In this document: positions 58,436 through 64,000 of the stretch, one piece after another
How positions within the stretch are numbered: position 1 is the stretch's first letter
How the letters are laid out: each line of letters opens with the position of its first letter
Source of the DNA: Flavihumibacter sp. ZG627
GTDB lineage: Bacteria; Bacteroidota; Bacteroidia; Chitinophagales; Chitinophagaceae
Assembly: GCF_000814325.1 (NCBI RefSeq)
Contig: NZ_JPHF01000002.1
Span: 248,001-312,000 of the forward strand
Length of the DNA: 64,000 bases
Direction of reading: 5' to 3'
Translations under genes and position numbers: made by a program
Notes under the pieces: model-generated
What the model saw: only the letters and a program-made list of their open reading frames with translations
The model's database searches: none
Told to the model about the DNA's origin: nothing

Positions 58436-59494
58436 GGCGCGAAGATACAAACACTAAGGTTGCATATAGTTGGTTTGCTAATAATGATACTGCAAATGGT
58501 TACTCCGGCTGCATCTCAATTTCCTGCCTACCCACAACCTGATCCGGAAGTAGATTCACACTATATAAAAACATATGCTCCCGAACTGATTTCCAGGTTT
58601 TATTTTTCCCAGAAATATACAGCCATTGTTCTTGAAGGAAAAGATGATATTCCTGATCTCCGATACCGGCCCAATACCACTATCAATATGGGCGTGGGAT
58701 TTACCTACCGCTCGTTAACTCTAAACCTTGCCTATGGATTTCCCTTCCTGAACCGCGATAAGGGTAGAGGTGACACACGCTATCTTGACCTTCAAAGTCA
58801 TATTTATACCCGTAACTGGACAATGGATTTTTTTGGCCAGTTGTACAAAGGCTATTTTTTATTACCCAGGGGTACTGCTCTACCTGACAATGATAAATAT
58901 TATGTACGTCCGGATATTGGCGTTTCGCTATTTGGATTAGCCGTGTATCAATTGCAGAATGGAAGAAAATTTTCTTACAGGGCAGCCATGGTGCAGAGCG
59001 AATGGCAACAAAAATCGGCCGGCACATGGTTATTGGGGGGCGAGATTTATGCAGGATCTTTTTCTGCTGACAGTAATTTTGTGCCGGGATTGCTCTCAAT
59101 GAATTACCCCCAGCGTGATGTAAGGAGGGTACGTTTTATAGAAGCGGGCCCCGGCGCAGGGTATGCCTATACAGTTGTTATGGCCAGAAACTGGTTCATC
59201 ACGGGCTCTGCTACCCTCAATTTAGATGTTGGCCTTACACGCGAATTCAGGAATGGTGGAACCAGCGATAAATTTAGCGTAAGTCCCAATTTTATTTACA
59301 GGGGCGTTGCCGGATATAATAGTGATCGCTGGGTGGCCAGCTTAACAATGGTTGGCAACCGTGTTACAGTAAGAGGCGCCAGCAGTAACCAACGATATCT
59401 TTTCAATACAGGTAATTACAGGGTAACACTTGCCCGCAGATTTTTACCCGGTCCGCGCCTCAAGCCCAAACTTAAATGGTTAGACCCTAAATAG
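58430..59494 (+). CDS. DUF4421 family outer-membrane-type protein
   Basis: This 354-residue protein has a signal peptide ending near PAASQ and matches DUF4421, a Bacteroidota beta-barrel-like family: FYFSQKYTAIVLEGKDDIPD, GVGFTYRSLTLNLAYGFPF and later alternating strands ending LKWLDPK. No function is known. The ATG at 58430 overlaps the start codon of the divergent ABC-F gene as ATGCAT. A TTG at 58457 is an alternative start. It is eight bases from the serine hydrolase gene downstream and may be co-transcribed with it. Confidence 0.83.
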   Translation: MHGAKIQTLRLHIVGLLIMILQMVTPAASQFPAYPQPDPEVDSHYIKTYAPELISRFYFSQKYTAIVLEGKDDIPDLRYRPNTTINMGVGFTYRSLTLNLAYGFPFLNRDKGRGDTRYLDLQSHIYTRNWTMDFFGQLYKGYFLLPRGTALPDNDKYYVRPDIGVSLFGLAVYQLQNGRKFSYRAAMVQSEWQQKSAGTWLLGGEIYAGSFSADSNFVPGLLSMNYPQRDVRRVRFIEAGPGAGYAYTVVMARNWFITGSATLNLDVGLTREFRNGGTSDKFSVSPNFIYRGVAGYNSDRWVASLTMVGNRVTVRGASSNQRYLFNTGNYRVTLARRFLPGPRLKPKLKWLDPK

Positions 59495-59501
59495 CAGCAG
59501 T

Positions 59502-60902
59502 ATGCGAATTAATAAAAGAATACAGTGGAAGCGTATAACATTACTACTATTGCTGCTTTTGATTGGTTATTTGATCTATTTTTTATGGGGCGCTTTTCCT
59601 GTTATCAGCGGATATAGTGCAAAGATGACCTGTTCATGCGTTTTTGCAGCCGGACGTAATCTGAATTCCGTTAAGGCAGAGGAGTTAGGTCGCTTCCCCC
59701 TTAATCTTGCTCGTATTTCTGTGAATAAAGAAGATAGTTCTGTGAATGCATCTGTTTTGGGGTTTGCTGTTCAGAAAGCTGCCTATAGGCAAGGATTGGG
59801 GTGCACACTTATTACAGGCATATCTGAAAAGGAGTGGAGATCAAAGACTATTCTCCTTCCGCCTTCTCCAATAATAAATTATGATTCAATTCCCTGGCCC
59901 CTGGGTGATCTTATTCCCGATACTTTCCCTCGTGGAATAGATACTGAAATTCTTAGAAACGCGATCCGTTTTGCCTTTGAGGAGAATGATGCTGATAAAC
60001 CTATTCGCACCCGGGCAGTAGTGGTATTGTACGATGGTCAATTGGTAGGAGAACATTATTCAGCAGGATTTGATAGGAATAGTCTCCTCTATTCATGGTC
60101 AATGGCGAAATCGGTGTGGGGAGCTTTAACTGGAATTATGGTGAGGGATGGACGGCTCGATCTCTCCATGCCGGCAGCAGTTCCGGAATGGCGTTCCGCT
60201 TCCGACGGTCGGGAAAAGATCACGATCGAAAATTTATTAACGCATACCACCGGGCTCGATGTGGAAGAGGACTATACCAAAGCCACTACTGTTACCAATA
60301 TGCTTTACCGTGAGGCCGATATGGGGGCATATGCTGCTACACAGCCATTAAAATACCCGCCTGGCTCAGTATTTTATTATTGTAGTGCAAATTCGAATAT
60401 TCTTTCACGGCTTATCCGCCAGAACCTTGGTGATGATATCTATCACGCATTCCCCGCTACTAAACTGTTTCATAAGGTTGGTATGTTCAGTGCAATTCTT
60501 GAACCTGATGCCTCGGGTACTTATGTGGCTTCTTCCTATATGCTCGCAACCGCACGTGATTATGCGAGGTTTGGATTGCTATACCTTAATAATGGAAACT
60601 GGAATGGTGAACAGTTGCTGCCTGAACATTGGATCAAAAAATCGCTCACACCAACACCAGTAGCACAGTTAGGTGAGTATGGTTATCATATTCGCCTGAA
60701 TGCGGGTAACCCAAACGATTCGTCAAAGCGTATGTTTCCTTCCCTTCCCCGCGACATGTTTTATGCCTATGGCTATGAGGGAGAATATATCATAGGTATA
60801 CCCTCAAAGAAACTGGTGATTGTACGGCTCGGACAAACAGCCGGATATAATTTTGACCTTCAAAAATTTGTAAGAGACGTCATGTCTTCAATCCATAATT
60901 AA
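59502..60902 (+). CDS. serine hydrolase, class C beta-lactamase fold
   Basis: This 466-residue protein has an N-terminal membrane anchor (about residues 12-32) and a beta-lactamase-related domain (about 160-460). The SxxK motif is Ser200-Met-Ala-Lys203 in YSWSMAKSVWG, and the Tyr motif lies in FYYCSANSN (about 291-299). The family includes esterases, D-amino-acid peptidases and penicillin-binding-like proteins, so activity against beta-lactams should not be assumed. The stop overlaps the convergent lactonase gene in a TTAA. Confidence 0.88.
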   Translation: MRINKRIQWKRITLLLLLLLIGYLIYFLWGAFPVISGYSAKMTCSCVFAAGRNLNSVKAEELGRFPLNLARISVNKEDSSVNASVLGFAVQKAAYRQGLGCTLITGISEKEWRSKTILLPPSPIINYDSIPWPLGDLIPDTFPRGIDTEILRNAIRFAFEENDADKPIRTRAVVVLYDGQLVGEHYSAGFDRNSLLYSWSMAKSVWGALTGIMVRDGRLDLSMPAAVPEWRSASDGREKITIENLLTHTTGLDVEEDYTKATTVTNMLYREADMGAYAATQPLKYPPGSVFYYCSANSNILSRLIRQNLGDDIYHAFPATKLFHKVGMFSAILEPDASGTYVASSYMLATARDYARFGLLYLNNGNWNGEQLLPEHWIKKSLTPTPVAQLGEYGYHIRLNAGNPNDSSKRMFPSLPRDMFYAYGYEGEYIIGIPSKKLVIVRLGQTAGYNFDLQKFVRDVMSSIHN

Positions 60903-62026
60903 TATGGAAATAATTTAAGGCAAACCGGACTACCCACGGTAATAACCGTTTCCGTGGGTGTTAATGATCCTGTACTAGAATCACGACGGAAAAAACGGAT
61001 ATCATTGGTATCCTGATTGGCAACCAAAACATACTTGCCGGAAGGCTCAATTACAAAATTCCGTGGCTTCTTGCCAATTACATCCTGAAATCCTGTATTC
61101 TTTAATTTGCCACTTCGGGGGTCTATCATAAAAATACCAATATTGTTTGCCTCATAACGGTTGGAAGTATAGAGGTTTTTTCCATCATGAGAAATATGTA
61201 TATCGGCACTGCCCCTGCTGCCTTTATATTCTGCGGGATGTCCATCAATATTATCGAAGAGCTGAAGTTTTCCATTTTTATAACGATATCCGCTTACTTC
61301 TCCGGTCATTTCCTCCATTAAATAAACCCATTTCCTGTTTGGATGGAATGCAAGGTGGCGTGGACCACTGCCGGGGTGAATGTGAACATAGGGAACCTTC
61401 GCCTTAGAAAGTGGATTGCGCCTGGCATTTTCTTTAAAGCGATACACCATAATTTTATCTGTACCAAGATCAGGAGCAAGCAAATAATCGCCATCGGGAG
61501 TAATAACTGTTGCATGTACATGAGGCGCATCCTGTCTTTCTGAATTTATACTTTTACCCTCATGATTAATTAACTGGTGCTGGTCAGATAAACTTCCATC
61601 CTCATTAACTTTATAAGCTACAATGTTTCCACCACTGTAATTTCCGGCGATCACCCATTTACGGTTCTCCGAAACCGTTATATAGCAGGGATGGTCACCA
61701 AGGCTTGGCCTTGTATTCAAAAGCTTAAGTTTTCCAATTGATTTATCAAAGGAATAGGCAGTTATATGCCCTGGTTTATCTCCCCCTGTTTCGCTTACTG
61801 CATAGAGGTAGTCTCCATTTTCTGAAATGGTCAGGTAAGATGGTTGTTCAATTCCCCTGGCAGTATCAACACCCTCAACTTGTCCCGTGGAAGCATCAAA
61901 CCGATATACATAGATCCCCTCGCTGGTTCCGTTGGTATAGGTTCCCGTGAAAAGATAATATTGCTGTGCCCAAAGAGTGGAAACAGAAACACTTAATAAG
62001 AGTGGAAATATTATTCTTTTAAACAT
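60899..62026 (-). CDS. exported lactonase-fold seven-bladed beta-propeller protein
   Basis: The ATG at 62026 gives 375 residues with a signal peptide (MFKRIIFPLLLSVSVSTLWA). The rest matches the 6-phosphogluconolactonase/YbhE-type beta-propeller: YLFTGTYTNGTSEGIYVYRF, DAPHVHATVITPDGDYLLAP, GSGPRHLAFHPNRKWVYLME and FVIEPSGKYVLVANQDTNDI. Cytoplasmic members act in the pentose phosphate pathway. A secreted one more likely acts on other lactones or as a binding protein (inference). It ends against the serine hydrolase gene. Confidence 0.88.
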   Translation of the reverse strand: MFKRIIFPLLLSVSVSTLWAQQYYLFTGTYTNGTSEGIYVYRFDASTGQVEGVDTARGIEQPSYLTISENGDYLYAVSETGGDKPGHITAYSFDKSIGKLKLLNTRPSLGDHPCYITVSENRKWVIAGNYSGGNIVAYKVNEDGSLSDQHQLINHEGKSINSERQDAPHVHATVITPDGDYLLAPDLGTDKIMVYRFKENARRNPLSKAKVPYVHIHPGSGPRHLAFHPNRKWVYLMEEMTGEVSGYRYKNGKLQLFDNIDGHPAEYKGSRGSADIHISHDGKNLYTSNRYEANNIGIFMIDPRSGKLKNTGFQDVIGKKPRNFVIEPSGKYVLVANQDTNDIRFFRRDSSTGSLTPTETVITVGSPVCLKLFPY

Positions 62027-62037
62027 GTTATTTATAA

Positions 62038-62688
62038 TTAAGCGAGTAAATATATCATCAGGCTGATACCTAAAGCTAACAAAACAACAAACAACCAATT
62101 ATATTTCTCCAGGTAATATTGGATCCTCTTTTGTTTTACCTCCTTATCAATTGATTCAATAAGATCATTATCGGTTCCGGCAATCTGAACAATAGACGGC
62201 ACAAGTGGTACTAAATTTGGATAACGAAGCGGTCTGATGATATTAAGAATACAGTTAACTATCTCCCGGTTTTTTTCTGGTTGTTCTGATTCCTGGAGGG
62301 TCCGGATATTAGTTTCACTGCAAAGCTGGGCAAGCAACTTTTGTAATGCTTGATGATTCATTCTGAAAATATCAATACCGGAAACATATTTTTCCATCTT
62401 ACGGGCCTCCGCTAGCAGTAATGCCGGAGTTATTATAATTGGTGGATATTTATAAATCTGATCTGAACTGAATTGCCAGCGTTTCTGGTGATACTCACTT
62501 CTCTTAACTGGGTCTGATAGCACATCATAGGCCTCCTGGATCTCCCGGAAATGATTGCTGGCATATGTATTGCCTATGTTTCTGTCTGGATGGTAACGCA
62601 TGGCCAGCCTTCGGTATGCTTTCTTAATTACTGCATCGCCCGCACCCGGCTGGATCTCCAGAATATCATAATAATCCTTTATAGCCAT
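62038..62688 (-). CDS. J-domain protein with C-terminal membrane anchor
   Basis: This 216-residue protein has an N-terminal J domain (residues 4-70) with the HPD motif in [18 protein letters not shown], which activates DnaK's ATPase. A helical middle of unknown type (about 90-185) is followed by one hydrophobic C-terminal helix ([18 protein letters not shown], about 198-215). It lacks the Gly/Phe and zinc regions of DnaJ, so it is a class C, tail-anchored cochaperone. It may bring DnaK to the inner membrane. Confidence 0.88.
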   Translation of the reverse strand: MAIKDYYDILEIQPGAGDAVIKKAYRRLAMRYHPDRNIGNTYASNHFREIQEAYDVLSDPVKRSEYHQKRWQFSSDQIYKYPPIIITPALLLAEARKMEKYVSGIDIFRMNHQALQKLLAQLCSETNIRTLQESEQPEKNREIVNCILNIIRPLRYPNLVPLVPSIVQIAGTDNDLIESIDKEVKQKRIQYYLEKYNWLFVVLLALGISLMIYLLA

Positions 62689-62698
62689 GATTAAAAAT

Positions 62699-62706
62699 CA
62701 AAAATA
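62699..62706 (-). promoter_or_regulatory. probable -7 box for the J-domain gene
   Basis: On the minus strand this reads TATTTTTG, an exact TAnnTTTG match ten bases before the start at 62688. Confidence 0.4.
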
Positions 62707-62767
62707 GGTCAGCTAACACTAATTTTATGGCCGGATACCAACAATTATCTCTTTGCGTTTTAATAAT

Positions 62768-63670
62768 ATGAAAATTCAATTCCTGCTACCGTTAAGGCCA
62801 GCTTTTATTGCCGGCTTTTCATTACTGCTGCTGAACTGTTCAAATAACAAGCCGGAAGGGGCTGGAAAAATTGCCATACAAAACGCTGAAGCATCTCAAG
62901 GCATTAGCCCAACCCCCGCAAATAAAGAAGCCAGCGTTTCTTTATCTTCCTTAAAGGTGCCAGACGCAGTCACTGTTTTATCAATGCCACAAATTCCGGT
63001 ATTATGTTATCACCAGGTTCGTGATTACCGGGCATCTGACTCACGCTCAGCGCGTGATTATATAGTTCCGCCTGCTGTATTCAAAGAGCAAATGAAAATT
63101 CTGGCTGATAGTGGATATACTACGATTCTTCCGGAACAACATTATCGCTATTTAGTGAATGGCGAAACCCTGCCAGCCAAGCCAGTGATGATCAGTTTTG
63201 ATGATGGCTGCGATGAGCAGTTCCAGGTTTCGGAAGAAATACTGAAGCCTTTGAATCAAAAGGCAGTATTCTTTATTATGACCGTTGCCATAAACCGCCC
63301 AAACTTTATGAGCGAAGAACAGATTCGCAAATTGTCTGATGATGGACATGCCATTGCCCTTCACACCTGGGACCATAATAATGTAAAGAAGTATTCCGGC
63401 GAGGATTGGGATAAGCAAGTGGCAAAGCCAAGGAAAAGATTGGAATCAATTACGGGAAAACCAGTTGAATTTTTCGCATATCCTTTTGGGTTATGGAGCC
63501 CTGAAATTATTCAACCATTGAAGGAGAAGGGAATTGTCGCCTCATACCAATTATCAACAGCCAGGGATTCAACTGACCCGATCCATACTATCCGTCGCAT
63601 TATTGTTCCGGGAAACTGGGACGGCCCCCAATTATTGAAGCGAATGGCCGGAAGCTTTACTGGTAAATAA
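62768..63670 (+). CDS. polysaccharide deacetylase, lipoprotein
   Basis: The ATG at 62768 gives 300 residues with a lipoprotein signal (lipobox LLLNC) and a NodB-type deacetylase domain. The metal-binding Asp is in MISFDDGCDEQF, and the two metal His are in HTWDHNN (H-x3-H). The catalytic-base region PVEFFAYPFGLWSP follows. The family removes acetyl groups from chitin, peptidoglycan or exopolysaccharide, often in biofilm matrix. The substrate is unknown here. A TTG at 62753 is an alternative start. A degenerate -7 (TATCTCTTTG) lies just upstream. Confidence 0.9.
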   Translation: MKIQFLLPLRPAFIAGFSLLLLNCSNNKPEGAGKIAIQNAEASQGISPTPANKEASVSLSSLKVPDAVTVLSMPQIPVLCYHQVRDYRASDSRSARDYIVPPAVFKEQMKILADSGYTTILPEQHYRYLVNGETLPAKPVMISFDDGCDEQFQVSEEILKPLNQKAVFFIMTVAINRPNFMSEEQIRKLSDDGHAIALHTWDHNNVKKYSGEDWDKQVAKPRKRLESITGKPVEFFAYPFGLWSPEIIQPLKEKGIVASYQLSTARDSTDPIHTIRRIIVPGNWDGPQLLKRMAGSFTGK

Positions 63671-63693
63671 TCGCACTGGCTTTTAAAAAGAAA

Positions 63694-63744
63694 ATCGGTG
63701 ATCAATAAATGCTGATATATCACCAGCGTTTAATCATCACCGAT
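63694..63744. terminator. long hairpin between deacetylase and gcvP
   Basis: ATCGGTGAT pairs with ATCACCGAT, and the inner parts (ATAAATGCTG with CAGCGTTTAA) extend the stem with mismatches and one G-T pair. It lies between convergent genes. The T-runs are weak, so it may rely on structure. Confidence 0.6.
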
Positions 63745-63770
63745 CTTTCAGTAATTACCATTCATCAGCC

Positions 63771-64000
63771 TCAGGCTTCTTCTTCTGCGTATGAGCTAAC
63801 CGGCTCACATGTGCAGATGAGGTTGCGATCGCCAAATGTATTATTAACACGGCTCACACTTGGCCAGAACTTATTCTCCTTAACATATGGCAACGGGAAA
63901 GCTGCCTTCTGACGGCTATAGGGTTTATCCCATTGGTCAGCTGTTATCAAAAATTGAGTATGTGGTGCATTTTTGAGTGCGTTATTGCCTTTATCTGCCA
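63771..64000 (-). CDS. gcvP: glycine dehydrogenase (decarboxylating), C-terminal end only
   Basis: The minus strand from the window edge to a TGA at 63771-63773 encodes the last 75 or so residues of the glycine cleavage P protein: NALKNAPHTQFLITADQWDK, PYSRQKAAFPLPYVKENKFW, PSVSRVNNTFGDRNLICTCE and the end SSYAEEEA. This C-terminus is highly conserved in the family. The rest lies beyond the window. LipB, encoded at 32694, supplies the octanoyl group for lipoate on the H protein of the same complex. Confidence 0.93.
   Translation of the reverse strand, partial: ADKGNNALKNAPHTQFLITADQWDKPYSRQKAAFPLPYVKENKFWPSVSRVNNTFGDRNLICTCEPVSSYAEEEA

Noticed and set aside
63709-63912. Plus-strand frame of 67 codons near the window end
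   Set aside because: It is antisense to the highly conserved gcvP C-terminus and begins within the hairpin.

Overview
The window looks like chromosomal DNA from a Bacteroidota bacterium, most likely in or near Chitinophagaceae. The family-level placement is inference. Supporting signs are the infA-rpmJ-rpsM-rpsK-rpsD-rpoA-rplQ ribosomal block followed by carA, type IX secretion (T9SS) C-terminal sorting domains, families largely confined to Bacteroidota (DUF4421, DUF6702, PorT-type barrels, an adjacent SPFH/Arc pair), many signal peptides ending in AQ, and repeated promoter elements of the Bacteroidota form TAnnTTTG. No rRNA, tRNA, CRISPR array, transposase or prophage was seen.

Layout. 1-2.1 kb: the end of a phosphoesterase gene, homogentisate dioxygenase and a small hypothetical gene. 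2.2-7.2 kb: the ribosomal/RNA polymerase block, which starts at infA behind its own terminator and promoter, then carA. 7.2-8.2 kb: an acetyltransferase and aroQ, ending in a perfect 17-bp inverted repeat. 8.2-13.6 kb: a large Asp-box protein, a MORN-like protein, an MFS transporter and a decayed SPFH/Arc gene pair. 13.6-19.1 kb: M1 metallopeptidase/HupE/DUF6702, a CNNM-CBS membrane protein and a PAP2 phosphatase. 19.1-36.2 kb: housekeeping genes (sulfatase-type transferase, glmM, cysteine desulfurase, mutS, an SpoU methyltransferase, a UbiA prenyltransferase, ruvX, def, a pseudouridine synthase, lipB, an NTP-transferase) mixed with secreted proteins of unknown role.

36.3-45.3 kb is the most accessory-looking part. 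An ECF sigma factor overlaps a gene for a membrane protein that joins an anti-sigma-like N-terminus to a periplasmic trypsin-like protease. Next come a tiny repeat lipoprotein, a structured untranslated region with a short upstream ORF and a terminator-like hairpin, and a tightly spaced four-gene operon of secreted proteins. Two of these carry T9SS sorting domains, and one is 1214 residues long with about ten tail-fibre-like repeats.

45.3-64 kb: a low-coding stretch with a possible gene remnant, icd, two tandem Crp/Fnr regulators, a DtxR/MntR repressor with a visible operator, a glucan phosphorylase homologue that lacks the PLP lysine, a TrkA-type potassium channel, an FKBP isomerase, an MFS transporter, an ABC-F ATPase, a DUF4421 protein, a serine hydrolase, a lactonase-fold protein, a tail-anchored J-domain protein, a polysaccharide deacetylase and the 3' end of gcvP.

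Genes are packed closely. Several convergent pairs overlap at their stop codons, one divergent pair shares a palindromic ATGCAT start, and most gaps between convergent genes hold a clear intrinsic terminator.
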